This document shows positions 26,761-41,800 of a DNA stretch of 64,000 nucleotides, piece after piece. The DNA is taken from positions 39,382-103,381 of the forward strand of contig VTPC01090586.1 in assembly GCA_011009095.1 (NCBI GenBank), written 5' to 3'. Source of the DNA: Ignelater luminosus. Its lineage: Eukaryota; Arthropoda; Insecta; Coleoptera; Elateridae. Positions within the stretch are counted from its first letter, which is position 1, and the number at the start of each line of letters is the position of its first letter. Below the pieces are notes generated by a model. That model ran no database searches. It had not been told where the DNA came from and worked only from the letters and a program-made list of their open reading frames with translations. The translations under genes and the position numbers were made by a program.

Positions 26761-26867
26761 GTTGTAACTGCAATCCGAGAGGTTCTGAAATATCTACTTG
26801 CGACATTACAACAGGACAGTGCCGTTGCAAGCCGTTTTATATAGGTAGAACATGCGACAGATGCCAG
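26761..26867 (+). CDS. LanA: Laminin alpha exon A: LE repeat
   Basis: 107 nt, preceded by TTGTTTCAG and followed by GTAAAA. It reads in phase after a 2-nt split codon as an LE module start: [13 protein letters not shown], then [19 protein letters not shown]. The cysteine spacing is typical of laminin EGF-like repeats. It ends on a complete codon and joins 37274 ([10 protein letters not shown]), which completes the repeat. No upstream exon is found in the preceding 26.7 kb. Confidence 0.92.
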
Positions 26868-29800
26868 GTAAAATTTTTTATTTCATTGTGAATCATAAAA
26901 TAGAGGAGAAAAACGTTAAATTACTTCCTAGAAATGGCTTTGCTTTATTTCTTCTTAATTTAATTAAAATTAACCGTCGCGATGTCTTTTAATAACGTTT
27001 TTTGGATAGTTTAGTTTGTAAAAGTCATTGTTTTAGGAACTGGAACGAATTCCGGGATTTTTGCTTCTTTTACTGCTGCAAATTAAAAATGCGATGCATC
27101 ATTAGTTAAGTTATAAAGTGGCATAATTTGCTGTTGTTTATTTCTAAAGTAATTAATTGCAGATTCAAACATCTTTACAATTTTAAAAGTAAAACTAGTA
27201 GGTAAATAATTGAATAAATGCACCTATCAATATTAGATCCTTGTCGAAAGTAACAGAATTGAAAACATTTATGTTTCAAAATGAAATTATCGTGTTAGCT
27301 GTTTCTGAGACGTGGCTAAAAAGCAATATTTCTAACTTTGTGCGATATGGTCTCCACGATCATGAATTTATATTCATTTAGTAGTTTTCACAACTAGTGT
27401 TGGAAAGTAGCATATATCATGCGAGTGTGAAGATTTACGGAAATTCACACAAGCTACTTGCTACGATATAGCACTTTCGAGAGGGCTATGAACACTATTT
27501 TTTAGACGACCCCAACATATTCAAAATATTTTCCTGTTACAATATGAAAGTAATGATATTTTCATATGGTAACAGTGTTGATAACACGGGTCAACACGAT
27601 TTTTTTGAAAATTTGGCTTTTTGGCAACCTTTTTGAATATTCTAACAATAGTCGGCCATCATGTGCGTGTTCCATCGTCCTTGGTACCAATCTTCCAAAG
27701 TTTTTAAACCTTTATGAAATCTTTCACCCACCTCATCGCTTACAGCCAGGGGCGGATTTAGGCATGGTCTTTATGGGCTGCAGCATAGGGCCCCGTTCAA
27801 TCAAGTGGCCCCCTGTGCGGTCAGAAAAGATAAAAATAACAACTTAAACTAAAAATTAAAAATAAATAAATTATATTCTGATTAATGCCGTAAAATAACA
27901 ATACTGTTAATAGCAATTAATGCCATAAAATAACGATACTGTTAATAGCAATGTTCATCGCAATTACAAATACAGAAGCAATAAAACCAACTACATTGTA
28001 TGAATAGTTGTTGGCACCAATAAGTACATTTAAACACAAACAGTACGATCGGTACGAAAAACTGTGAGCGAAAATGATGATCTTGCTTAGTCTGTAACAG
28101 ATTTGTCTTTTAGTCATTCGTTATTCGGATTTTCTGACTGGAAACATATAGGGCCTTGTTTAGAAAGTCACGAAAATTCTAGGGAAAACAATAAATCATT
28201 GTTGGTATGGTTAAAACGTAAAGAGAATAAATCTGTTATTGGCAAGTAGTTGCAGGAGCAATTAAAAAACAATACCGAATATTACCACAATGTCCTAAAA
28301 CGTGTTGTTGCAGTGGTGAAATATTTAAGTGTAAGAGGTCTAACATTCCGAGGTTACAAGGAGATATTTGGCTCTCTGCACAATGGTAATTTTATGGGGG
28401 CTCTGGAATTACTAGCAGAGTTCGATCCATTCATGCGCGAACATATCCAACAACAAGAACTGCCACCAAAGCCTTGCACTTCGTCCTTATCAAAAACAGT
28501 TTTTGAGCAAATAATAGAAATTATGGAAAAACAAGTAATAAAAAGAATTATAGCTAAAATAAATAGTGACAGTCAATATACTACTCAATTGTGATGGACC
28601 CGATACCAGATTTATCCCACAATGACCAACTAGCTATTATGGTACCATATTGTTTTAGGGAAAAGTGTATGAAAGATGTGTAACTTTCATCAAAGTCAGT
28701 AGTCACCGTGGCTTGTCTTTATTTAATGTCCTACAAGAATTTCTAGAAAAGAACGGACTGCCATTGGATAATTGTAGAGAGCAGTTCTTTGACAATGCTG
28801 CAAATATGTTCGGCCGATGTGATGGTGAGCAAACGCATCTCAAACAAAAAAATAAATACGCTGACTATGTGCCGTGTGCTGCGCATTCCCTAAATCTAGT
28901 TGGTGGGGAAGCAGTTAAAGTTGCAACCCAAATTGTGAACTTTTTTGGAGTGGTGCAACAAATATATGTTTCTTTTCTGCATCTACTCATAGGTGGGAAC
29001 TTCTAAATTGTAAAACAAAACTAAAATTTTTGATAAAAAGTTTAAGCCAGACTAGATGGTTTTGTCACTATGATGCTGCTAGGGCTTTAAAAGTAGTTAT
29101 GGTGATATAATGAACATATTAAAAACTTTAGGTGATAATAGGGATGAGCAACGTGATTTTTGAAGAGAGGCATGTAATTTACACAACAATATGGCGAAAC
29201 TTGAAACTGCGATTTTAACTGTTTTCTAGGAAGAAGTTCTAGAGAAATTCAATTACTTAACAAAAAGTTGCAGACCCCATGCTTAGACGTATGTGAAAGT
29301 GAGAAATTAAATACGTCATTAGAAGCGTTCGTGAGCAATATACGAGAACAATCAGAAATTAAAACAAATACCACTAGATTAAATACTAATGTCGAAATAC
29401 AGTGATTTTAAAAAGAGGCATACTACGTATTTACTTAAAAATTTTCCGATAAATCTGCAAAAAAAAGTTTCGCTAAATGGTGCAGAGAAATTTAAACGGG
29501 ATACGTTAACATTGCATTCGATAAGATGATTCTAGATTTAAATAAGAAGAGGCCATGTCTATGAGGAATTTAGCAAAGGATTCAAATTTTATAACTACAA
29601 GTTTGTATATCCAAGTGCATCTAATAAAACAAAAAAATTCTTCAATGTTTGTTAACTATAATCTTTCCTATTTAAAAATGGATAAAAAACAGTTTATCAT
29701 TAAAATTACGAATGGTCTCCATAACCAGTCCAAACTCGGGTTAATTAGGAGGGCCCCCAAAGCTAGCGGTCCGCCCCTGCACACAGCACCTAAATTCTCG

Positions 29801-32800
29801 GGAAATGGCTCAAGATGACTATTTAGAAAATGAAGCTTTACACTCATGTTGCAACTTAGGCGGTGGAAATTTTCAAGCATTGTTTTCACTAAATCTTTAT
29901 AATTACACACTTTTTTGTTTCCAAGAAAATTGCTGGTAACCATCGTAAACGAATTCCAGGCCGTTTTCTCAATCTCATTCATAGTGTTGATGAAATTTGG
30001 ATATCTCATTAAAGTTCTAATTTGCGGTCCATCGAAAACTCCGGCTTTAATTTTTTCGTAACCAAGTTACTTTTTACGTATGCACAGAAAACGGTCGCTC
30101 TGAAAACCCAAAGCTTTAATGTATTGCTTCATAAGACCTAGTTTGATGTGGAGAGATGAAAAAATGATTGTTTCTCTGTTGGTTGACTTATAACATTATT
30201 TTCTCCAACGTCTGAAGACATTCTAAGAAGCCAATGTTGATCTCCAGTGTTGATTTCTTGCCCAACTATCCCAGAGGCAAATAAAACACGGAAACTTTGT
30301 GTATCCTCTTTGAAATCCAAGTAGAAAATTTACCATTTTAAGATCCACTCAGATGATCCAGTTGTGCTCTCTATATTTTAAAAAATTCAAAACATTTTTA
30401 ATGTCTTTGTGTGTTTCGCTTAAGTGGAGTGAATAACCAATAGGAATTGAACCGTACACACTCCCATTGTGTAGCAATGACACTTGAGACTTCTGCTTGA
30501 ACTGTCTATAAATAAATGCTACTGATTTGGTTGATATTGTTCAACTCCCATTTCACTTAGCAAACCTGGTATATTATTACAATAAACAAACCCATACTCG
30601 TGTTTAAAATATTGTACTAGATCACTTTCCCTGTTACGATAAAAAGTTATCTTCGCACCTTTCTCCGGTAAATTTTTTCATTTAATCTTGAAGCTAGCAG
30701 TTCCGATGATTCCTTTGATAGACCTAAATCTCTTACTAGGTCGTTCAATTCCGCTTGAGTAAAACGTTGAAGTTCAGACTTAGAAATTAGATCTTCATTG
30801 TCAAAATTACATCCAGGTCTTGTTCCTCAAGAACGTCTGGCATATCCTGATCGTCCTCATCCTCAAGTGAAGGAAGTTCCTTAAAAACTGGCACAGGTAT
30901 TTCGTCGGAATGAGGCACTGGTCGAATAGCTGAGTCGAGATTTGGATACACAATTTTGTTTTTATTTTTCTTATTATAACTCAAAACCTGAACTAAACAA
31001 AAATAACAGTCATCGACATGGTTTTTAGGTTCGTGCCAGATCATTGGAACGCCAAAAGCTAATTTTTGGCGTTTTCCCTTGCTCTACTGTCGTGGATTTT
31101 CCACGCACGGTTTACGCACTTTATGAGGAGCCCACAACTTGTCTTGATCACTCAGTTTCACGCCAGAATAAGCCAAGTATAACTTTTTCACTAAGAACAA
31201 TGAAGCTTCCACAGACGTAACAGAAATAATCAGCACTATTGACACATTTGCGAGTAGTAGACATCATGTATATATTCTCTTCACTGCGATTAAAATGTGT
31301 AAGAAGCCAACGAATAAAAATTACACGACCGGCCAAGAGCTCACTACTGCCACAAGCGCAACTAACAAATCATTGCTATTTACTTTTAAGAGATGAACTT
31401 AAGTAGGTAGGGTCAGTGTCATTATATGCACATTACGCTAATGACCTGAAAGTATTTGGAAAGTCCTAAATCCTAACAATTCAAGCATTTAAATGTATTA
31501 AAGACTTCAAGAATTTTCAAAGGTGCAAAACAAAAATAGAGCACAGCAAAGAAACCTGACGTGATAGGGAAAATTTGATTTGATGTTTGAAATCGCCGTG
31601 CCAACAGAAGTTAAAAACAGGTGTGTAATTTCAACTTTCATAGGTTGTTGTGAGTAAGCTGCTGCAGTCAATATGACAACTTTTACATGGGATTGTCTAA
31701 AACATCAATACCCTTTACTGTTACTGATATTGGGCAAACTATTTTTGAACAAATTTGGACATCGCTATAAGTAGATCAAAAATAAATATTGCTGTAGGTA
31801 GTGCTTATAATCTCAACCAAAGAAAATTATAAACTGTTTTTAGATGAATTTGAGAAATCAATTGTTAAATGTACTATTGGTTTCAAAATGAACTAGGACA
31901 CTGGCCAACTACTATGATTCTAAAATGTAAATATTTTTCCTAATAGTCCAGTCAAAATAAAGTTTCCAGACGGCATTTGAGACACAGAATTGTTGACTTT
32001 TGGGATATGTTGGGGAGTGCTAGGGTGTTATGTGCAAAAGTGGGTTTAGTGACCCTTTGATAATTTACGCAACATATAATAATCGGAATGCCACTTTGCT
32101 TAACTCTATCATCGGAGACGGGTCGGGGTCTAAGGGTCTTATGCCGTAGGAAAGACGATAAGAGGTGTTGTTGGTTGTTAAAAAGGACAACGGATTCGCT
32201 TTTCCAGGCTTTGATAAGAGACCAGATTCGGAAGAATGCTTTTTCGTAGAAATCCTGGAATAGAATTTTATAACTTGGAAAGCGTTGCATTAGAGTAAAG
32301 TGCTCGGAGATGAAGTTGTAGAACAATAAATTCTCATTTAAATGCATACATCGTTTGTTATTTTTATGCTAATACATCAGAAGTTATGGCCATCAGAAAA
32401 AAATGAAGTTGTAGAACCTGGGAGGCCTGAGAGAGGTTTGGATTTGTTTTCAACAGTAGACAATACCGAATCTTCGTCGCTTTCTTCAGTTTCTTCGTAT
32501 AAAGATATCTGTAGATAGATTCTGTACATGTCCCTCTTCATCGTTCATCAATGGGACAGCATTTAAACACTGGCCATTGTAGTTGTAGCAAGTGATGAAA
32601 CAATTCGTCCCTGCTTCTCTGAAACTGATAAACGACAAGTATCAAGAGTATTGAGTGATGCTTCCTTTGTTTAATCACCAAACCATTTCAAGAAACATTT
32701 CTTCTCAGCTCCTTCAACATCAGATTTAGAAGATGAATTTTGAATTTGAATTTCTGTATCCTTCTTGTACAGCCTAACAAAAGCGGCTTTGTTATATCAC

Positions 32801-35800
32801 ATTCCATAAAGGCATCCAAGAACAGAACGTACTTGAGGTCGAGTTCCTGCAGATCCTTTGTTGAATATGCTTTTGTTTTTCCATGGCCAGGCTTGAAGAA
32901 GACAATCTCCTTATCCCTTAGTATTAATGCCATTAAGAGCACTACGAGGTCAGCATTCTCACCTATCAATGGCTGTGGAAACTATTGTTCTGTCTGCATC
33001 ATTTGGTGCCTGTCAAGTTGAAATTCTTGTGTCTTGCTTAATGATGATATCAACGCCTCTGTTCGGCAGATTTAGTACTTGTGCCTGTAGTAGAGTGAGT
33101 AGCTATCAAACACAACTGTATAGATGACATATTCTTCACAGATTGTCGAAACGGTAGATCCTCTTGGTCAAACCACTCTATGTAGTAGGAAATCTCTATC
33201 AATAACAATGTCAAAATCGTGTATGTTAACTCTTTAAATAAGCTGAAACATGCTATAAAGCACTGACTTAGTACCTTATGTACAATAAGATTATTATTGC
33301 TTGTCCAAAAAAAATTGTTTTCCGCAGGTGATGGTATCTATATTTGATTCCGTTTACTGTCATTTACTTATAGGATGAAGTTGGCCACTAAGAAATTGTT
33401 TTTGTAATGAAATCTGTGCCACCCGGAAAACACTTCTGCTAAAGTGGTTGCCTACAGTTTGAAACAAATAATTTTTAAAGATTGAGGTATGACAAACATA
33501 AACGCACCGATCGTCATCCGTCAGCATTCGTCTTTACTCGGTTTTGTCGCCAGCTTCACATTAAAATAAAGGTTTGATATCGACTGTGGAAAGTAATATC
33601 GTGTGGACAAGCAATAATGATCTTACTGTAGGTGCATATTATGTATGCATCTTAACGGGAATTTATTGTTCTGCAACTTTAACTTGGAGCACTTTACTCT
33701 AATGCAACACTTTCCAAGTTATAAAACAAAGTTTGTCGAAAATCGTGGTGTAAGATTTTATTTTTTAAAAATGTGCGATTTTCAAATTTGGATATCTCAA
33801 AAACTATCACAGATAGAAAAAGAATTATAGAATAAATCTTGTAGGAAATCTAGTCAGCCACAATTTTGTATGTATAGTTACTTGTGTGCTAGCATCAGCC
33901 GTTTTTGAAATATGGGCCAAAAACCAATAAAAGAGACACATTTTGCTCTGCACATGCGCGTTCCCCATTTTGTAGGACTGAGGACTTTTGACACAATCAT
34001 CCCCTAGCATCCTTCAATATATCCCAAACGTCAGAGATCCTGTGTCTCAGATACCATCTAGAAGCCTGTTTTGAGCGTTAGTTGACTGCACTATAATGTG
34101 AATGTGACTTGATCAGTCAAATAAAATTAAAAAATTGAAATCATAACTATCTATTTTCAAAATAGCTTATATGAATTTCATGGAATATAGCAATAATAAT
34201 AATCATGCAATCAATAAATAAAAATATTTTATATTTGACAACATTAATAGATTATTAGTATTTTGTCATTGCCCCATCAGCATCTATTACAGCTCCTAAT
34301 CTTCGAGGTATTGATTCTATTAACTTTCTAACAAACTCCTCCTTTTTGAACAGATCTTCCCACGTATTTTCTATAAGGTCCCACAATTCTTCCTTATTCC
34401 TACGTCTTATTCTACTTTGATTTATTTGTTTTGCCATCCAGGCCCAAATATTCTCAATTGGATTTAAATCAGCGCCCTTAGCTATCCACTGTAATAAATT
34501 AACCTATTTTGGCCCGCTCTACTCATTTAAGTGCGTAATCTAAGAATTTTTAGTATGTGACATTTGTTGTTAGTTTTGCTTATTTAGTCGACAATGCAGT
34601 ATTCTTTTTTCATGAGCTAATATAGTTTGCTGCCCTACCTTCTGTTGCTTTTCCTGTATAACCTAAAATCGTGTCTAAAAGTGTGTGTATATTTAGCGCC
34701 TTTTTGTACTCCCAGTTTATTTCGATGCTATAACCCGAGACTGTAAAATACCAGTAACTACTTTTTTGTAAGTGTCAGACAGGTATGCACTTACTGTTGA
34801 ACTACCTTAGATAGCCAATTTTGCGTGTAAGCAAAATTACATGAACCGTTTTATGTAGGTACACTTGTTTGAGTACAGCGGAAACAACTCGACATTTTTG
34901 CTTTTGGTACTTATAGAAGGTACAATAGATCCTGAATCTATAAATTCTACTTTATTTTATAGAAAAAAGTACAAGCATCCTGGTACTGGTTTAGACCAGC
35001 GGTCGGCAACCTTTTAGATATTGCGGACCACTAAATTCGCAATTTAAAATTTCGCGGACCACCAACATAATTTTTGAAGGTACGAATTAATACAAACATT
35101 GAGTAATAAATAATATCCGAATTTCTTTGCGGATCATTAAAATTACCTCACGGACCACCAGTTGCCGACCGCTGTTATAGACGACATTCAAGTCAAACAA
35201 CAAAATGTTGTAATCGTTATTATTCCACCATACACGGACTGTCAAGCGAATACAGAAGAATTTAAAGAAGACGATCTACAGATCCCTAACCTTCGACTTG
35301 ACGTACCCAGAGAAGTCGAATTATTTTTCTTTGATGACGACATGTATGACTCATTATATAACATTGGTAGAGACATTCCTAGAAATAAAAAGTTACTAAC
35401 TGTAGATAAAGAACCTGTATGGACAAACCAGTTGATGCATGAACCAAAGCAATAGCTATTTAGAGCGAGAGAAACAAATGAAGTTTAAATTAGGAGGATT
35501 GAGCCCGATTGAACTATTTGAGAAGCTTGTTGACGACGACATAATAAAGCATCTAAAGCAAGAAACAAAAAGATACGCTGCTGACAAGTACAGTCACGCA
35601 TTTACTGTTACAGAAGAAGAATTGAAGGTTTTTATTGGCATTTTATTTTTTTTTTTTCGGAATATCACCGCCTATCAAGAGAGAAACTATATTGGTGTGT
35701 AGACGATGACGTAAATGTTTCAATTGTTTCCAATTCTATGAAACAGAACAGATACCAAGAATACCTCCTTATGCAGAAGCTAAACAAAATTTTTTTGCAA

Positions 35801-38800
35801 TGGGGGGTGTTCTATAAAACTGTCAATAGACGAAGCTATGATAAAGTATTATGTCACCATTCCTCTAAGCAATTTATTAGGGGAAAGCCGGTTCGATTTG
35901 ATTACAAAGACTGGATCCTTTGCTCTTTTACAGGAGTTTGCTACAAATTCGACACATATTGTGATGCCAAGCCGCATGTTTCCAAAGAAGGAGCTGGTGA
36001 TTTGGCTTAAGGTTCCCAAGTAGTTCTTGAATTACTTGAAGCTGTTAGTAAACTATCTACCCATATAGTTTTCTTTGATAACTATTTCACAAGTTTTCTC
36101 CAGAGCTACTGGAACCGTAAGAGACAATCACACAAAAAATCCCCGCTGTCAATTGAAAAGGAGATGAAGAAAAAGGATCGATGTATTTTGAGTTTCAATA
36201 TGAAAAAGACGATCAACTGGTGTTCGTGAAGTGAAAGGATAAAAATGTGTCACAATGGTTTGAAATTATGACTCAATTATGCGGCTTTCCAAGGTGAAAC
36301 GTTGGTCCTAACAGGTGAAAATTGATGTGGCGCAACTACGGGTATTCAACAACTACAGTTCTGCCGTGGGAGGCGCGGACCTTCTGGATCAGTATGTAAA
36401 TACTTACCATTCAGGGTAGAAAATGGTGGTAGGTCCTATGGACACACAAGCTAAACGTAACAGTAGTAAATGCTTGGAGGTTGCATCTATTGATTGATGA
36501 TCAGAAACTGAAGTTGCTAGATCTTCAGCGTCTTATAAAATTAGAGAAGTTCCAGAAAACCTTCTAAATATTCCAGGCTACCACCAAGCATACCACAAGG
36601 CATTGTGAAAGACAAGGATGGCCACTTTCCAAAAAAACTTAGATGGCTAGTTGAGATGTCGCGTGTGTCATTTACGCTGTCGGTGGAATTGCATATCCTG
36701 TAAAAGCCGCTTTTTGTATCCAAAGAGACCGCTTCATTAAGTTTCATACANNNNNNNNNNNNNNNNNNNNNNNNNNNNNNNNNNNNNNNNNNNNNNNNNN
36801 NNNNNNNNNNNNNNNNNNNNNNNNNNNNNNNNNNNNNNNNNNNNNNNNNNNNNNNNNNNNNNNNNNNNNNNNNNNNNNNNNNNNNNNNNNNNNNNNNNNN
36901 NNNNNNNNNNNNNNNNNNNNNNNNNNNNNNNNNNNNNNNNNNNNNNNNNNNNNNNNNNNNNNNNNNNNNNNNNNNNNNNNNNNNNNNNNNNNNNNNNNNN
37001 NNNNNNNNNNNNNNNNNNNNNNNNNNNNNNNNNNNNNNNNNNNNNNNNNNNNNNNNNNNNNNNNNNNNNNNNNNNNNNNNNNNNNNNNNNNNNNNNNNNN
37101 NNNNNNNNNNNNNNNNNNNNNNNNNNNNNNNNNNNNNNNNNNNNNNNNNNTTTTTTGATATACATTAAATAAAAATTATGACTAATTAGTTCAAATTAGG
37201 AAAAAGACTTTGTAGCCAAATTTTGAATTTTGATTTGCTTACTGCTACACAATAACTAACAATTTTTTTACAGGATGGCCATTGGGAGAGCATTAGTGGT
37301 TGTATTAAATGCGAATGCGATTTGGATGGATCACAAGCGAACGTATGCAATCACAGGACGGGCCAGTGCGATTGTAAAACAGGTGTCGCAGGACTGCGAT
37401 GTGATGTCTGCTCACCCAACTACTACGGATTTTCTTCCACTGGTTGTAAAGGTAGTTTAATTAAATAATTATTACGTACAGCTTTTCAGTTTCAATTTAA
37501 TCTTAGCGTGCGAGCCTTGCAATAAAAAAGGACATATTTGTGATCCCGATACCGGTCGCTGCATATGTCCACCTTATAGCCACGGAGAGCATTGCCATCT
37601 GTGCTCGCTTAATACCTGGGGATACGAACCGAATAAAGGATGCAAAGTAATTAATATCATTTACTAAATAAGTAGATTGTCTTGATTTTATAAAATTTTA
37701 GCCATGCAATTGTTCCAACTCTGGAAGTTTGAAGATGCAGTGTAAATTGCATACAGGAGAATGCAGTTGTAGGTTGGGTTATACAGGGTTTAACTGCAAT
37801 CGTTGCGCGCACGGTTATCATGGTTATCCTAGATGCCGTCGTTGTAACTGTAACTTTTCTGGAACTGACAGATATGAAGCAAAATGTGATAAAGATGGTA
37901 TATGTCAGTGTAATGAGGAGGGAGAATGCCCTTGTAAAGTAAGTTAATTGCTAAACTGACTATTCCTCTTTTTAATAAATATTTATTTCTCTAGTCAAAC
38001 GTTTCTGGTATAAAATGTAATGTGTGCAAAGATGGAACGTTTGGTTTACACTTAGAAAATCCCGATGGTTGCACTCAATGCTTCTGTTTTGGTCGATCTT
38101 CCAAATGTACAGAAGCAGGCCTTACTTGGGGACAAATACGTTTAAATACAAGTCGGGTACTTACAGTTGATCCAATACCCAAGATAGATCGTACAGAAAT
38201 TGAATCTTCCGACAAGCTTCTAGTCATTCCAGGAATTCATGGAAACGTAACCATTAATCGTTACCATTTTGATTCACCGTTGTATTGGAAATTGCATCCT
38301 GTGTTTAATGGTGATCGTATTCTTTCATATGGCGGTTATCTTCGTTTCATTTCTCATACCATCAATTCACGACAAAGATTACCACAAGATATTATAAATC
38401 ACTATCCGTTAGTACAAATACGTGGTCAAGGAAGAATAGTTTTAGAATATTATCCCCCACTGCCAAGTAAAAATAACCGTCACGAAGTTCGATTACATGA
38501 ATCTTTATGGAAACGCATTTATCCCAAAGAAACTCATTTATCACCAAGAGAATTACTAATGGTTACGCTGCAAAACATTCAGAATATTTTCATAAAAGCG
38601 TCAGATTCGGCAGATTTTGAATCACTAATGTAAGTAGTTAAGATTCCAACTTTAAATATTCGAAAGAAAAATTTTCTATTCTAGTCTACAGGATGTTGTT
38701 CTCGATACAGCAATAGAAATTCCAGGAAGTCCCCCACCGTTAGCAAAAGGGGTAGAAATGTGCGAATGTCCGAGACAGTATAATTCATCGTCATGTCAGG

Positions 38801-41800
38801 ATCCCAGCATTGGATTCTTTAGATATTATACTCCAACATCCGTTAATGGTACGATATTAATAGATACGTTCATTGGGCAAGCTAGACCATGCGAGTGTAA
38901 TGGTAGATCAAATGTATGTAATACTGAGACTGGCTATTGTTCGGTAAGTAATTTTAATTTTGTACTATTATTTAGAAAACTAGTCTATTCGCTTGCATTA
39001 AAAACAGGCCAGAAATATTTTATATCCCGAGATGGCTCGCGCCGAAATTTGAAACACTTTCAATTATCTTTATCTTTGAACCATCTGAAGACAGACCATT
39101 CACACTGACATTACTAAAGAGTTTGCCCACATGTTATTTTGTTGGACCATAGAATCATTAAGTATATCACTACCAAAAGTGAAAATCTTTATCTTTCTTT
39201 ACACCATTGCTTTAAATATCATAAGAGTTTGCAGTTACAGAATTGAGAATTTTTATGCAATTTTGGGCTAAGAATTTTTATTCAAATTGAATTCAATTGC
39301 CTGATTGCAAAGGTCAAAGTGAAGGTCATAAAAAACTGAAAAATGAGATTTTGATTCTTTAATTTGAATTTTTCGGCGTGGTATACAAGCTTGATAAACT
39401 GAACAATAAACATCCTTTTCGTTTGAGTACAGATATTTACTTCAAATCACTCGATAGCTGTTACGCTGTCTTGGCAATAAGAGAATATTTTTAATACTCA
39501 TTTCTCAAGATTAAGAGGTATTTACACAGTAGTTAGAATTGAACTTTGCGTTTATTAAGACCATCACCGCGTGAAGAATACATTTTGGAGCTAAAGTTTT
39601 CTGGGCTGTTTGTTTGTGGCCTGTATTTGTTTTTCTTTGCAAACTAAAGTTAGAAGGTAGATTGTCATTGCTTCCTTCTCTATGTAAATGTCTAAGACCT
39701 CTATATCTAATAAATTCTTTGGTAGGACTGTTGCCATCCTGGATTTGACAATATGATATGTATATTCAGCCTTTCTCTACCGCATGGCTTTCAATTTGTT
39801 TAAGATCTTATCGATATTTACCTTCCAACTCAATGCGCTCTTCTTCTTTTCTTTTAATAAAGAGAATCATCTCAGTGTTGTTCTCCATTGTCCCATAATT
39901 GTGAACGAATGCTGTCTTTCGAAAATGGCACCATTACACCATTATCAGACTTACAAATAAAGGTTTAAAAACAGTCTTCCTCACCTTGAAGATCATTTGG
40001 GATGCACCAAGAGTTACTTTCACGCTTCCTTTTTTAGCACGAGCTTCACCTAATTGATCAGTTGTTGTACTGGAACCGTTTACCTGGTTTGCAGAGCTTC
40101 ATATATAACCTCTTTTACCTTATCAGAGGCTCTTTTCAAGTCTAAGAATTGCAAAGACATCTTTGTAATGAAGCGCCTTTTCTCTGTGTACACATGGGCG
40201 TCAACTACAATTTTTGTTTACTTTTCTTGCTTGTGCTACCTGCTGACTTTTATGAAATAAATTCTTGTTTTAACGAGTACTTTTAACAATTTTTTCTAAA
40301 TTTCCTAATGGACATAAAAATGACTTTATAAAATTTGTCAGCAATATATTACTTTCTTTTTTCTGGCTTCGAAACAAAGACTGTTTTGGCTGGTCTTTAT
40401 AATTCTGAAACACGTTCCATTGACGGACTGACCTAACTAACTTGTTAAAGCGCTTTTTAGAAAAAATGTTCACTGCTTGTATTGTTGCACCGTTTGTTAC
40501 CACACTTTTCTTGAGCGGCACTAAGAAAATGAACTTCCTAGAGAGATTTTCAAGTTTAGTTTATTATCTAACACCGATCTAAATTACGTAAGTAGCAATA
40601 CTATCATCTACCTTGTCTTGTAGCATAGGATTTCGATCAGTCGGAGAGAGTCTGCAGCATCTTTTCCACATCTTGAGATACTCTCTTTGATGATGTGATT
40701 TAAAGAATAAAGATCGTCTAGATTTTATGTCTAGATCAGTTAGCAAGCCCTTTGACATAAAATCTTCTAAATTCCTCTCACCCTAAGTTAGATAGTTAGA
40801 CCACATCAATTCCAAAGATTAAGCAAAATTATAGTAAAGTTAAAATATTTGTTTCGGTCTGAGAACTGTTTGTATTTATCAGACCTTTCTCAGCCGGAAT
40901 ATCTCACAATAGGTTTCTAGAGACCACAGGAATTCCGTTACCTTCTTTAAAATAATACTAGCAAGCATGTGCTCGATCGCTCTGTTTGGTTTATTTGTTT
41001 CCTGAAGATCAATGGGAATACTTCGGTAGGATTTTACCCTGAACGATAGAATTACTGCATTGACAGCGAACATCAAACACTCAAAATCTTTCGTGGTTAG
41101 CTACCCATAGCCAGTTGTCTTTTTTAAAATAAGATATGAATTTTTTAACATGGCATTGTACTATTAATTAATGTTCAATCTTTTCTTTTTTAATATTCAA
41201 GACTTCCTGTTATAATATTTTTAATTCTCAGTTGGAGTAATGAATGGTACCGCTCTGAGGGGATTGAACAACATTAGGCAAATTCATTCTTCTTCATTTT
41301 TACTAATCATGACAGCATAATTAACATGTGGCAGTTGGTTCTTTTTAACTTGATTGCTTTGGTTTTGTAAATGTAAATTCAATCAGAATGCTACTCAGTT
41401 TTCCAATAGCATCTTCTACTTATTTAGACAATCCAAAAATCTATTAATACCAAAATCAGCACTGTCCTGCATTTTGGCCTCAAGAAATGATACAAAAACT
41501 TGTAATAGCTCCAATATCTTTCTAAGCCAGGAAGAATGTTAATAAAACTGTTTTTGATGGAATGTTTGCAAGAAAATAATGATTCGTTGTCAATACAACT
41601 ATCGTACTCTCAACAATTTTAATTTTTGTATAATATAGCAAATAACAAATGCATACAATAATATTTTAAAGAGATGCAAGTTCAATACTGATGGGAGATT
41701 TTGCGAAAAATGCGCCGAAGGCTATTATGGTAATCCAATGGCACCATTTGGGAAATGTGAGCCTTGTCCGTGTCCGTCTGTAACTCAGAAGTTTGCAAAA

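Noticed and set aside
36737-37165. 142-codon frame across the gap
   Set aside because: Almost wholly undetermined bases.
38944-39108. Read-through after CSVSNFN as coding
   Set aside because: GTAAGT at 38944 is a clear donor, and the LE repeat continues properly at 41672.
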